A stretch of 64,000 nt of DNA, taken from Vicia villosa (taxonomy: Eukaryota > Streptophyta > Magnoliopsida > Fabales > Fabaceae). How positions within the stretch are numbered: position 1 is the stretch's first letter; every line of letters starts with the position of its first letter. Shown piece by piece: positions 48,314 through 60,137 of this stretch. The translations under genes and the position numbers were made by a program. The notes beneath the pieces were generated by a model. It was not told the origin of the DNA. It made no database searches and was given only the letters and a program-made list of their open reading frames with translations. The stretch covers positions 372,001 through 436,000 of the forward strand of contig NW_026705407.1 in assembly GCF_029867415.1 (NCBI RefSeq), written 5' to 3'.

Positions 48314-50234
48314 TGTAACACCCTTCTAAACCCCCGCGGAAAATATAATATAATCAGAGTATAACACATCAAGGATGCTACAATTATTAAAATAAATAAA
48401 AACACCAATGTCGTTTGTCATGCTTTATTAGAAATTAACCAATATCAGACATGTGTTTAGCACAGCGGAACTTAATTCAACAGTATTAGGAAACAACTCC
48501 ACACAAATACTCAATACATAATCCATAGCCAAAATGGCAACATAGTATAACAAGTAACGCTAAGACTATCGATCCCAGTGTTACAATCAGAGCATGACTC
48601 GACACGAACTACGGGCTAGCCTACAAGCTATCTTCACCCAATCAAGACGCCGCTACATCCTTAATCTGAAATCATCAAAGTAAGGGTGATTTTCATTCGA
48701 ATTAATAACCATTATACAATCATAAGCAATAAGATCTCATAGCAATTATCATCCATTCAACATACATATAATCGGAAATTATTATAACCAGCAAGCATCA
48801 GTACATAAGCATCATCTATCACACCAAACAATCATCCAGTTATATCAAGCTATAATGCAATGAATGGACTGACACTAATGCATGTAGTACCAAAATTCGT
48901 GAAATCATATTCACAGGACTTCTCTCTTTGATACTGCCCTCTAGTCGCTCACACCCCACATGGGCACACGACTACTGCCTCATTGCTCACACCCCACATG
49001 GGCACACGATGACTTTCCGCTAATCTCCGCACAATGGGAATTAGCCTTCCAATGCAAATGATTTATGAATAATGCATACATGACACATACTTATATCATC
49101 ATATATCATCATCAATCCGATGCTCAACATCACTTATCACCTCTTATCAATAACTCCACAACAAGTATGTACATGTATAAGCATCATTCAATCATTCACA
49201 TATGTACACCACATCAACACAATAACATATACATCATATTAATGTTAATTGCCACCATAATCCAATTCAACAATAATTTAATCGAATAAATAAAATAAAG
49301 TCGGCCACTGCCCGTATTATTACTTCATCAGATAAAGCATCTCATTAGCTTCGCAACGCCCAAAACAGCACATAAATCGGATACTCGGATCAAAAGTTAT
49401 GGGTTTTTAAAAATAAAACATTTTTAGAAAAAAGGCTGCAGAACCCGGTTCGTCCCACATGGGAACCGATTCCTAGCTGCTTCCAAAAACACGCCTCTGA
49501 TTTTTACTATGGGGAACCGGGTTGTCCCTATCTGGGAACCGGTTCCCAGCAACCCAGAATCCACACTTCTCTGTTTTTATAAGGGGGAACCGGTTCGTCC
49601 CACATGGGAACCGGTTCCTACGTACCTGCACAGCCAAATTCACCATTTTGACAGCATTTACCCTATCCCATTTCCCCAATTTCAGGTACATACGAACATA
49701 GCACACAAATACCATCAATTTTCACATCATCACACATTTCAGACAAGTTTTATCCAAGTATTAATAGCATATATCATGAGTATTAACAGAATCATGTAAT
49801 TCATACAAATTCATCAAAACCTAACAAATTCCCAAACCCGACACATACGATTGAACTAGATAACAATCCTAATCAATCCTACTACCTACAATCGCATAAG
49901 GATTACTAACCCGAAGAATCCCCCCTTACCTCAGAGTCGGAACTTCGAAGGTCTTCTTCCCCTTTGGCTCTTCTCTCTTTCACGTGTTCTTCCTTTCTCA
50001 GACTCTGTCTCCTTTTCTTCTACTTCCTCTTTTCCCAAGTCCCCTTTATTTTATGAAAAATAAAATAAAATATTATAATGTGCTTGCTTAGCTAACACCC
50101 CCCCTTCTGCTAACCACCACTCTAGCCCAAACCAATATTTCATCATTTTCCACATAATTCCCAAAATTATTAATTCTAATAATTTAATTAAAAAAATAAT
50201 TAAATTAATAAACAAGAATTAACGGGGTGTTACA
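48314..50234 (-). repeat. 5' LTR of Gypsy element 2 (1921 bp)
   Basis: The right copy and hence the promoter-bearing LTR of the minus-strand element. It keeps the hairpin pair, dyad array and intron-like signals of the left copy. Confidence 0.95.
48666..49929 (-). other. Candidate intron inside the LTR (Gypsy element 2)
   Basis: On the minus strand GAG|GTAAGGGGGG and GATTTCAG|ATTAAGG bound 1264 bp. The donor lies about 305 bp into the LTR and the acceptor about 352 bp before its end. The 3' LTR has the same signals (42201-43464). Both flanks resemble those of Gypsy element 1. Confidence 0.5.
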
Positions 50235-50806
50235 AAAGGCATGATGGCTACATGGGATGACTCTGATTCATCTGATCAAGAGTCAGACTCCAAAGATGAG
50301 CAAGCCAACATAGCACTTATGGCAACAGTTGATACTGATGAAGAATCTACTTCAGATTCAGACTCTGATGAGGTATTTTCTGAACTCACTAGAGAAGATT
50401 TAGTTTCCAGCTTATTAGAACTTCTGGAAGTCAAGAGTTAACTTAGTATCAAATACAAAAAGCTCAAAAAGTTTTTTGCACCTGAAACTAAGAGACTTGA
50501 AATAGAAAACTCTGAACTAAAAGAAAAAGTTTTAAAATTGACTATTCATGTTTAGAATTGTTTACATAAAAATATTTAGATCAATAATAGTTTTTTTTTT
50601 CTCGTATAACTTTTTGAATAATTTTTTTTTAATCATAAATACAATTTTTCGTATATAAAAATGTTTAGATCAATAATATATTTTTTCCATATAAAAATAT
50701 TATTTTTGTTTATTTATCATTTTACAAAAATATCTGAAGCAATAGAATTTGACTATAAATCATAGTAGTATGCTACAATTGAATAAGTAATACACTTTTT
50801 TCCCGT

Positions 50807-50906
<100 letters not shown>

Positions 50907-51284
50907 TATTTACATTGATAATATATATTTGTGAAATGTAATCAATAACAAACAATTTTTGTAATATTTAATTGTGCAAACATTATTTTTATTGTATACA
51001 CTTCATTAATGACATATATTAGTATAATAATATTTTAAATCATATAAATTAAAGTTAATGATAAGTGACACACATTTTTGTATTTTATCCAATAACACAC
51101 CTTTTCAAGTATATTTTTAAATTCATTTTAATTGTAATAATTATTTTTAAATTAAAATTATTATTGTTTTCTTAAAAAATATTGTATCTTAAAATAAAAA
51201 TTATTTCAAATTATATTTCTATGTTATTAATATTCAATTATTAAAGTTAATTTTTAAAAATTATATATTATTTTAAATGTAAAT

Positions 51285-53402
51285 TGTAATACCCGGTATT
51301 GTAATTGTCCAATTACAAATTCTAAATTAAATTTTGCAATGAGAAATGGACAAATATGATACACATTCTTACTAATAGGTCCATTACATAAACCATGTCA
51401 ATTAGTGAGAATGAGGGTATTATGGACATTTCCCACTTAAATGAGAATTAAGACTTGTTTGGCCCTTTTCTTGTCCCTAACCATTGGAATCAAAAACCAG
51501 AATTTTTGCAAGAAGAAGAGAAAGAGAAGGAAGCGTGGAAAGAGAGGGAGAGGAAGAAGAGTCCCAAAACTCAGTCCAAGCTTCATCCTTGCATGCAACC
51601 AGTTCTGTCCCAATCTTGCTCTTATCATCATCATCTTGCTTTCAGCTCTGTCATCATCATCTTCCCTAACTCTAAGGTGAGTCCATAGTTAGTGACCTTG
51701 GGAGTTTTGCATGTAAGGGTTCAATTGGGGTTTAGGGATTATGAGTGAAGTGTTAATCAATGATGCTAAATCTGTTTGTTTTGCCCTATTCTTTGTATGC
51801 TAATGTTTCTATTTGCAATTATGTGATGCAATTTTGTTTGGACTGTTATACAAGTGTAGGGGATCATCTACAGGTTGTTTGGGACTGGTTTAGAGTTCCT
51901 AAAACGCAGAAAATTGATTCTGCATCAGAGTAATCGGTTACTGGGACCTGGGTAACCGATTACCCTGTGTAATTTGGCGTGGATGGGCATTTTTGAAGCC
52001 AGTAATCGGTTACTCTGGGACCAGTAACCGATTACCCTGGGCGCAGGGTGAAAATTCAGCAATCTTGGGAAATTCATATCTCCCGTTTCGTGCGTCCGAT
52101 CGACGCGTACCATATACCGTTAGAAAGCTATTTAAGTGTACTATCTAGGAAAATTAGCCTCGGTGCTTGAATATTATTTTTCGGTATATCTGATACACCT
52201 TTGGTTAAGTGCGACACTGATAACATGTGGTTTATGTATGTTAGGCTGAATGCACTTCATTATTTACAACTGCTGAGTTATATCATTATATGCTATGCAT
52301 GAAAATATGATGACACCATAGTTTTGGTTAAACGATGTGATTGATTGCTTTGTCTGTGACCTTGACTTTATGTCATAGTTTCGTATGCTTGAATCGAAAC
52401 GGGCCGGGGGCTAGGTTGCGTTACATCCCGGGCTTTGTGACCAATGGGACAGCCCCGATCGTGTGATCTTGGGCTCACACCTGAGCTACCGTTGCAGTGT
52501 GCTTGTGAGGGTCTTGAGGCATTTCCCACTTGGCATTAACACACTTGCGTGCTCGGTATGGTGGCGTTATGCGGCCAAGTAGGCCTACGCATGACAGGTA
52601 AACCATCTCTAGTGGTGCCATGTAGGCTACATCACTAGGCTTTCGCCCGATGGACCCATGTGTCAATATGGCGTATTGTACTCAGTGTTAACACATGTGC
52701 GTGAAGATGGTTAATGGGACAATGACGCCAATTAGGCTAAGGTCATCTCGCGGCCGTTTAGGCTTGTGCGAACCCGTCTAATCATCTTGCGGTGTGCTTG
52801 TACAAGTCTCTTGACAATAGGCATGGGCGTGATTCATCGAGGGTGTGTTTTATAACCTAGTCGAGGAATTAACGCGTTTCTGGATTCCCCGTATATGGAT
52901 GCGGGTTTTGCATACTTGGTTTCTTATATAATTGTACATTTGCATTATTCATCCAATGGCGGATGAATTGATTATTTGCTCCGTATTTGTACCGGAAGTG
53001 AGAATAACCCCGAATCAATGGTGGATTCGTTCATTTATAGTATGTTCCCTTTAGATCCGAGTGGACTAGTAGGATAGGCGGATTCACTGAGATTTAGTAA
53101 TCTCATCCCATTCCAATTATATTTTTTTTTCAGGTGGTTCGAGACAAGATCGCGGTAAGGGAAAGATGGATTAGATCTCTTGGCGATGCTTGGATGTTTC
53201 TTTAGTTCTTATCGTGCTTGCTAGTTTATGTATTTTGGACATGTACTATTATGATGTACTTGTATTTTGGCCATGATACATTCGGCTTTTGTATTCGTAC
53301 ACTTCTACTTTCCGATGCAAAACATTATGTAATTGTTGTCTTATGAACCATTTATAATACTTTATGCATATTATTCTAGACAAATATGTGTGGGGTGTTA
53401 CA
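51285..53402 (+). mobile_element. Solo LTR of a chromovirus-like Gypsy (2118 bp, TSD TAAAT)
   Basis: It starts TGTAATACCCGG and ends GGGGTGTTACA. TAAAT occurs on both sides (51280-51284 and 53403-53407). No internal region is present, so it formed by LTR recombination. End sequences, internal splice-like signals and a dyad array at the same offset as in Gypsy elements 1 and 2 place it in the same group. The order of these signals shows plus orientation. It interrupts a Helitron-type repeat that reads continuously across the insertion. Confidence 0.92.
51677..53133 (+). other. Candidate intron inside the solo LTR
   Basis: AAG|GTGAGTCC begins it, 392 bp into the LTR. ATTTTTTTTTTCAG|GTGG ends it, 269 bp before the LTR end. 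Length 1457 bp. The polypyrimidine tract before the acceptor is strong. Confidence 0.5.
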
Positions 53403-53669
53403 TAAATTAACAATCATTTAAAATGATTATAATAATCTTTTTATTAAAAAATAATTTATTAGAATGGGTTGTGAAAAAGTGAAAAGTGAGTTGGAAAGTG
53501 AAAAATGAAAAAGTAAAAAGTGAAAAGTGAAAAATGGGTTGAAAAGTAAAAAGTGAGTTGGAGAAAATCAACAAAAGACATTTTTTGCCCCTAAATTATT
53601 AATTTAGACTAAGATAACAAAAGTGCATTTTGGTGATTTCCAGAAAAACAACTTTTCTTATATTATAGA

Positions 53670-53909
53670 TATGGTTTGTTGAGTTGAGTTTTTACCAAAC
53701 AAAAATAAATAAAGTGGTTTATTTATTATCTTTCATTTTTTTTCTTAAATAGGATAAATAGACTTATCCCTTTTTTAGTTAGACATTCTAATCATACTAT
53801 TATTAATAAATATTCTTTTTCAATTTTTTTTCAATTTCTAAAATATTTAATTTATATATAGACCAACTACATCAGTTATTAAAATTAAAATAAGATTAGT
53901 TAGAAAATG
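53670..53909. other. AT-rich spacer, nothing recognised
   Basis: No ORF, termini or repeats that I can identify between the Helitron terminus and the LINE-type region. Confidence 0.4.
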
Positions 53910-56900
53910 CTCAAACGATTTTCAGGGAACAACAGCGATATCCAGCAACCTTCCAACTACCATGATTTACTTCAGTTTAACCTCGACCCGAAATGGTTTA
54001 CACTCCTAGTTTTCAAACTAGGGACCAAATCGGAGAGATTTCAATTGAATGGGTCGAGGCATGGTCGACAGAAGAAACTTGCAGTGACAACTCCTCCGAC
54101 GGTGGTACACATTTTCTCGGCATCATCTAACGCTCGAATTGAAGGATTTAATGATTGATTGTAAGAATCAAGCAGACAATGAGAGCGACAAGAAGAAACA
54201 AGTATAAAGGGAACACCAACAACCACGCCTATACCAATAGGCACCATAATGAAGAAGTTGGATCTAATAATTGAAGAGACCAAAGAAAAGAATAGTGAAG
54301 CGCATCAGGAAGCAAAACCTTGGGTGTCATACCCCAATTTTTGACCTAAGATACCACCTCATATCATATCATGTGCATCATTTGCATCTCTAACAAATTG
54401 CATAGCTTGTGTTTGCTACTTGTGACTCAGCAGGGTTTAATCAAGAAATCACTCATCAGTACAAGTAACAATCAATTAGGGTTTTCTTCTCCCTTCATCT
54501 CAAATGAACCATCTTCATCAACAATCAACATTTGGTCCTCAAAGATTCATTTCAACAAGCTCAAAGGCTTTGAATCAACCAAATTAGGGTTTTGACTGAA
54601 GACAACATACTCCTGACTTTTGCTCAGGATTTGACCTAATGGCTTGGAACATGACCTCAAGACTACAAATGCATCATCTTGACCTAATCTATTGGCTCAA
54701 GACATCTCCCGCACAAGGATTGATCAACAGTGAAATTTCAAGTCATCAGACTGGAATTTTGAACTATCAAGGACTGAAATCAGGGATCACATTTGGGAAA
54801 CCTTAAAAATCTCCAGGGCATCACTCAAAGGATTCAATCATCTTCAAATAATACCTATGTCAATATCTAATGGAAATTGTACTTCAATTCAAGAGCCACA
54901 GTCATCAATTTCATCTGGCCCACAATTGAGATTTTTAACCTAATTCACCTGAACAACTGACTTTTTAATCAGGACATGGTGCCACAATTCAAAACATGGC
55001 TCAAGGTCCTCCAATAACTCAATATGATACATTCATATCATTCATTTGGTGAGGATAGCTTGATTCACTTGAAATCTCCAGAAACGCGATCTGCCTGAAA
55101 AAGTCAACTGTACAAGATCACCATTGACTTTTTGGAAATTTTGGTCAACCATGACTTTTTAAGTTTTAAATCATCAATATATGATATTTGAAGTCATTTG
55201 ATCAAGGAAAATCAAGAAAATCAATCAAGAATCAAAAAGTCAAAAGTTTAACTTTCCATACTTAGAAAATTTTTCTAAGTGTTTTCAAGGGTTTTTTTCC
55301 AAACTTTGGAAGGGAATATCTCAAAATTTCACCTATAAACTGAAAAAAACTTCCAACATGAAAGTTGTAGATTTTGATCCAATGAAAAACTTTGTCACAT
55401 ATAATTTTTTTGCAAGAGATTAACCATTTAGGAGATATGGAGCTTCAAAGTTGGTACTCTTTGCAAAATTCACTAAAAAACTTCATTTTCTTCAAACTTC
55501 ATGGATCTTTTTCACCCATTTCCTTACGGTATCTTGAGAAAGATTTCAACTAGGGATTTGAAATACATAACAAGAGCTTTCCAAAATGACCAAGAGCATG
55601 AAAAAATATGGAGTGGAGCCATGGTTTTGAATTTTGACATTAGAGGTCCTTAAGCTTAAAATTTCAAACCATTTTTCACAAAGTATGAACACTTTTTGGC
55701 AAATGATGCAAGCAATGATTAAATCAAGTGATGCAAGCAAGATTCTTATCTTAAAAGATTAGATTGGAAGAAGATAAGAAACACTTGAGATTTTTAACCA
55801 TGGTTTAGGATTTTAACCTTATGCATTAAATGTAAATATTCCATTTTTATCTCTTAAGCCAAAAACCATCATTGCAATCTCAACTTACTAAGCCTTGTCA
55901 TCACATTTCTTGGCCTATAAATAGAGGTCCAAACCTCATTCATTCTCACACCAAAACCTTTCCAAGCATTGGTTTTCTCTTCCTTTCTTAGAATGCAAGT
56001 TTCTTAAGTTTCAAAGAGGAAGAAATCCCAACTTCCAAACCTTTGAAGTTCTAAGCAAAGTGATGCTTCTAACACTTCCTAAACATCATATGGAAGTTGT
56101 TTGAACCATTCACACCTCTCAAAAACACCAAAAACTCAAAATCACTCTTCAACCTCCATATATGCACAAAGTGAGCCTTAACATGCAAAGTCATGATCCA
56201 CTCGTGCATTCCTTGATTTCTCATTTCAAACACCTCACATATATCATATAGAAGTGATCCAAACCATAAAACAACTTCTGGAACACCTCCATCAACATCT
56301 CCAAATCTCACTTTTTCATATTACGAGTTGATTTGGATAGAGAATTCTAGAAGGTTTCCAAGAAAGCTAAGCACATCAACACACTTCTGGGAGGTCATAG
56401 AAGCTGTAGAAATCATCAAAACACTTCTGGAAGTGCTCCAAGCAAAATCACATTTTCACACTTTGAGGTAAATTTTCATTTTTCTCTTCTGGTTTTTGCT
56501 TATTTTCGTGAGCTGCACTTGAAATGAATGAATTCTACATACATATTTGGATTCCTCATGAAATTCCCTTCGAAATGGTATATTGGAACACCTAATTTGA
56601 TGAAAAAATGAGGAAGTTATGAAGGTTTGAAAGTGGAAAAAATCACCCAAAAAGGGAATACGGGTTGGAAGGTGATGAATAGTGTTTTTCACTTTTTATT
56701 TTCTTTTGTTTTTTTTTTCTTCCTATTTTCTTATTTCTTTTAATGATCAAAACTTATCATTTTGAGATGATTTTTAGCACATTTGTCATTTAATATGTCT
56801 ATTTTATGATTATGCAAAAAAAATTCAAAAATATTTTGTTTTTGATTATTTTTCATTTAATTGAAAACAAGTCATTTTATGACTTTTTTAAAGCCTATTT

Positions 56901-56969
56901 CTAGGGTTTTCTCTTTCAAAAAACTCTTGATTAAATCTTTTTGAATTGATCAAGTCATTTTCAAAACAA

Positions 56970-57580
56970 ATGGGCCTCTTGAATATTAAAGAGTGTAAGT
57001 CCCAAAAACCCTTTTTGTACATAATTTTTGTATAAAAATAGTTAATCAAAAAATAAGTTTTAAAACTATTTTCTTTGGTTTTCTTTTCAAACTTTGGATT
57101 AATCAGATCAGTCAACCATGTTCTTAAAACAACATGGGCCTCTCGAATATTATAGAGTGTAAGTCCCATCCCTTTTTCTTTATACAGTTGTTTTCAAAAC
57201 AAAAACTTTCAAACTGTTTTCAATCCTTGATTAAAACAAACGATCAAAGTTTTCAAACGACGAACCTCGCGTCTTTTAACAAATCAATCAACCATGTTTT
57301 ATAAAATAAAACATGGGAATCCCTTAAGGTATAAGTCCCATTCCCTTGTATAAAATTAGGTATTTCTTTGTATATACGCCTATCTTTTTATACCCCAATC
57401 GATTTGATTTAAACCTTTAAATACAAATCAAAAATTAGGCTTTTCTTTCTTTCAATATGTAAGAAACCTAAAATCAAAACTTGATGGGCCTCCCTCAAGG
57501 TATAAGTCCCAACCCCCTTTGTAAATATTTGTTTACATAGCTTTGAATAAACTCATTGGGCCTCTCCCCGAGTATAAGTC
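56970..57580 (+). repeat. Dispersed hairpin repeat, GGGCCTC...GTCCC
   Basis: Five copies of a block opening TGGGCCTC (once GGGAATC) and closing TAAGTCCC lie at about 56969, 57132, 57314, 57484 and 57549. Between the ends lie short inverted arms that differ between copies: CTCT/AGAG, CCTTAAGG, CCTCAAGG, CTC/GAG. Confidence 0.65.
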
Positions 57581-57669
57581 CCAACTCCCGTGTACATAAC
57601 CTTGTTTGATAAACCGTTCATCCTTAAAGGTATATTTCCTTCATAAACTCCAATGTACACATACACTTT

Positions 57670-58330
57670 ATCATATATACTTGTTCATACTTGTTCATAT
57701 TTGTTCATATACTTGTTCATATTTGTTCATATACTTGTTCATGTTATATATACTTGTTCAACTTAGTACAACACTAGGTTCCCCATAGCCTCCTATTGGG
57801 CTTCGTGCAAAGAATCTCCCTTAGCTAGGTTAGGACATAGAGTATGGTTTCCCGGTGAAATTGCTTTAAGAGCTCAAACCAACTATACCATGCCTCCTCT
57901 TGGGCTTCGTACAAACGACCGTGCCTCCCATAGCCTTCTCTTGGGCTTACAATGCAAGGACCCTCGATTGTCCCTCCCATAGCCTTCTCTTGGGCTTACA
58001 ATGCAAAGACCCTCGAATAGCCTCCTCTTGGGCTTCGTACAAGGACCCACGGGCTTCTTAAAAGCATCCCCATATCAAAATCAAATACCCTATGAGATTA
58101 GACATTTATCATCTCTATGATAGGAGTATCTCTTCTATATCATCACAATCAAACTTTCTTTTTGCCACAAGGCTGGCTAATTAATCAAAACTTTTTCCAC
58201 AAGGCTGACTCATCAAAACTTTTTGCCACAAGGCTGGCTCACCAAAACTTTTTGCCACAAGGCTGGCTTATCAAAAGTTTTTGCCACAAGGCTGGCTAAT
58301 CAAACTTGTTTTTGCCACAAGGCTGGCTAA
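57670..58330 (+). repeat. Three short tandem repeat blocks in the solo LTR
   Basis: A TTGTTCATA(C/T) repeat occurs at about 57680-57755. CTCTTGGGCTT phrases (with CCTCC or CCTTC ahead) repeat at about 57788-58040. A unit TTTTTGCCACAAGGCTGGCT repeats six to seven times at about 58155-58330 with 30-bp spacing. Confidence 0.8.
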
Positions 58331-59762
58331 ACAAAACATCTTTATCATTCTAAGAACCATAAGTGGCACAGCCCAGGTCTTATAATGAAAAGATTCAAAC
58401 AAAATCAAACAGATGTATGTGATGAAATAGATTAGATACATCGACCATTGAGATGACATTTGTCTCTTATCCTTTGCTTCCACTAGCATAAGTGGGAACT
58501 ACGATTGCTCTGACTTTCTCAACATCCCTTTGAGAATACGTAGGCACAAGGTCTTATTCCTTGGCGAGCAAAACTTCTATCTCCCTCAAACCACTCAAAC
58601 CCTAGCTTCCCGTAGACCTTGAGCTACAGTTGCTCTGATTCCCTCTAAGGGATATGTATGCAGAAGATTGCGATGATCTTTGCGAGCATAATCAAACAAA
58701 CACCTTAGGTCCCACCTATCTCACAACAGAAAACTTCCCCAATAGCATAGCAAGAAATAAACAGACAAACATAACAAAGAAACCTATAGAGTACTATAGA
58801 TACGTAGGGTGCTAATACCTTCCCTTTGTATAACCAACCCCTTACCCGGAATCTCTCCCCCTTTTTTTGCATTGCTTTTAATTTTGTATTATTTGCATTG
58901 CATATCTTTTAAGGTTTGTGCAACTTTTTCCTTTTCCTGCTTTGGAAACAATAAAAAGTTTGGTCGTGACAAAAACAAAAAATCATTTTCTTGAGCATCG
59001 AGCCTAGAGAAGGCATCTGGTGTCTCATCCCGATTTTCACGCAACATTGGGTGGATATCATCAAAGGTAACCGTCTACCTTCTAATGATACTGAAATTAA
59101 ATATGTAGCACCTATGATAGTGAATGGAGAAGTAGAAGTAGTCATAGAAGAACATGATATAGTATCTAAAATGCAATAATGGGAGAATTCTTTGATTATG
59201 TATACTCTACGTACAAACCTCTATATGATTGTAGTTAAAAAATTCATGATAAATACATGGAATTTTGTAGCCCTTCCTGGTCTATACTTAAATGAAAAGG
59301 GGTACGTTATTATTCGATTGAAGACAAAATTTGATAAGGATGTAGTAATTATGAGAGGACCTTATACCATATATCACAAACCCATGTTCTTGCATGAGCG
59401 AGCCCCTGATTTCAACCTGAAAAATGACTTGTTAAGAGTCCTCCCAATTTGGGTCATGTTCCCTCAACTCCACTAGTTTACTTGGGGAGAGGAGTTAAGA
59501 AAGATTGCAAGTGACATTGGGAAGCCATTGATGATAGATGAATGTCCATCAAAAAAAGCTAAGAGTGTTTTATTTTAGAGTGCTCATTGAGGTAGACATA
59601 GCAACTGAAATGAAGGACCAAATGATCATTAGAGACCCAAAGGGGAACAAGCTTACACAGCCAGCGAAATATGAATGGAAGCCTCATTTTTGCATAATTT
59701 GTAAAAAGGTTGGTCATGAATGCAAAGAGAAAAAGATACAGAAGCAAGAATAGATGACATAT

Positions 59763-60137
59763 TGTAACGGTGAAATTTGTGAGACTAAAGTCATTGATTG
59801 ACTTAACTTAGATATTTTAACAGAGTCGCCACCCCGCTTTATTGTTTCCAAAGAAAATGGGAGAAAGAGCAAAATAAAACCCACAGAACTTTTTAAAATT
59901 AAAACTAATAAATTTATCAGAGATTTAGGTACGAGAGATTTTTATGCAAGGGGGAGGTATTAGCACCCTTCACATCTACGGTACTTCATAGGAACCTTTT
60001 TATTGTTGTTATTGTCATAAAATGCCTTTGTGTTTTTGTTTAAATAGAGTGGGAGGATGAGAAAAGAAGATTTTAAAAGTGAGCTCGATAAGACATCGCA
60101 TCTTAGGTCTACATACCCCTTAAGTGAAATAGGGAAG
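59763..60137 (-). repeat. Ogre/Tat-type LTR fragment (LTR 3' end), interrupted
   Basis: It starts TGTAACGGTGAA on the plus strand, like the 726 LTR (TGTAATACGGTGAA). It holds GAGTCGCCACC and the motif GGGGAGGTATTAGCACCC (59951-59968). No primer site lies on its left, so the flank there is target DNA (the LINE). The element at 60138 interrupts it; the remainder must lie right of the window. Confidence 0.7.

Larger units (their letters stand above)
41848..50234 (-). mobile_element. Chromodomain Gypsy retrotransposon 2 (Tekay-like), apparently intact
   Basis: The LTRs (41848-43769 and 48314-50234) start TGTAACACCC and end GGTGTTACA. A perfect target duplication AAAGG lies at 41843-41847 and 50235-50239. 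The primer site, polypurine tract and an uninterrupted 1455-codon gag-pol are all present. The LTRs differ at about 19 positions plus a 1-bp indel (1%). It is a close relative of element 1 in coding sequence but has a clearly different LTR. It has what an autonomous element needs, though activity cannot be judged from sequence. Confidence 0.95.
40045..50548 (+). mobile_element. SIRE/Maximus-type Copia element 2, truncated after gag
   Basis: It has an LTR (about 40045-40757), an initiator-Met-type primer site and a gag closely related to 4015-5865. A chromodomain Gypsy element interrupts the gag at 41848-50234. Similarity to SIRE element 1 stops at about 50545, before the protease, so pol and the 3' LTR are missing. 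AT-rich Helitron-type DNA follows directly. Confidence 0.85.
40834..50548 (+). pseudogene. gag: SIRE-type gag, broken, split by a nested Gypsy
   Basis: The gag lies in 40834-41847 and resumes at 50235-50548 after the nested element. It begins ATG GCT AAT CCT and shares PPVFDGENFEYWKDRLESYF with element 1. A one-base insertion near 41293 shifts the frame. A TAA at about 41612 falls where element 1 has GAA. The zinc knuckle has lost its last Cys (CYECKEPGHYKNEY). After the insertion the acidic and coiled-coil part continues (TSDSDSDEVFSELTRE) with another early stop at about 50439. It ends at the truncation point. Confidence 0.88.
54325..59046 (+). mobile_element. Solo LTR, Ogre/Tat-like (4722 bp, TSD TTGGG)
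   Basis: It starts TGTCATACCCC, as does the Ogre/Tat LTR on the minus strand at 63054, and ends TTCACGCAACA. TTGGG flanks both sides (54320-54324 and 59047-59051). The conserved motif GGGTGCTAATACCTTCCC lies at about 58809-58826 in plus orientation. Neither a primer site nor coding sequence is present inside the repeats, so it is a solo LTR. The interior has several short repeat arrays, listed separately. Confidence 0.85.
53910..59757 (+). mobile_element. LINE (L1-type) 5' region and ORF1, split by a solo LTR
   Basis: The left part is 53910-54324 and the right part 59047-59757, separated by a 4.7-kb solo LTR. The left limit is uncertain. The right end is cut by the next LTR at about 59763. 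The ORF2 endonuclease and RT are not in the window. Confidence 0.7.
54251..59757 (+). pseudogene. LINE ORF1 (DUF4283 with CCHC zinc knuckle), interrupted
   Basis: The frame runs from about 54251 to 54324 and resumes at 59052. Removing the insertion and one TSD copy rejoins it in frame (...EAKPW then VDIIKGNRLPS). The right part shows the DUF4283 fold typical of plant L1 ORF1: MINTWNFVALPGLYL, GYVIIRLKT, then a gap with a stop, RKIASDIGKPLMIDE, and YEWKPHFCIICKKVGHEC, a zinc knuckle. ORF1 proteins bind the LINE RNA. Stops at about 59177 and 59474 and a frame change near 59560 break it. Confidence 0.75.

Noticed and set aside
51437..51688. Small overlapping ORFs on both strands near the start of the solo LTR.
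   Set aside because: They fall in the presumed LTR leader exon (purine-rich AGAAGAGAAAG sequence) and resemble no protein family.
53907..54158. An 83-codon ORF (MLKRFSGN...) as a separate host gene.
   Set aside because: It directly precedes the LINE ORF1 frame, has no recognisable domain and is best read as LINE 5' sequence. The evidence is weak either way.
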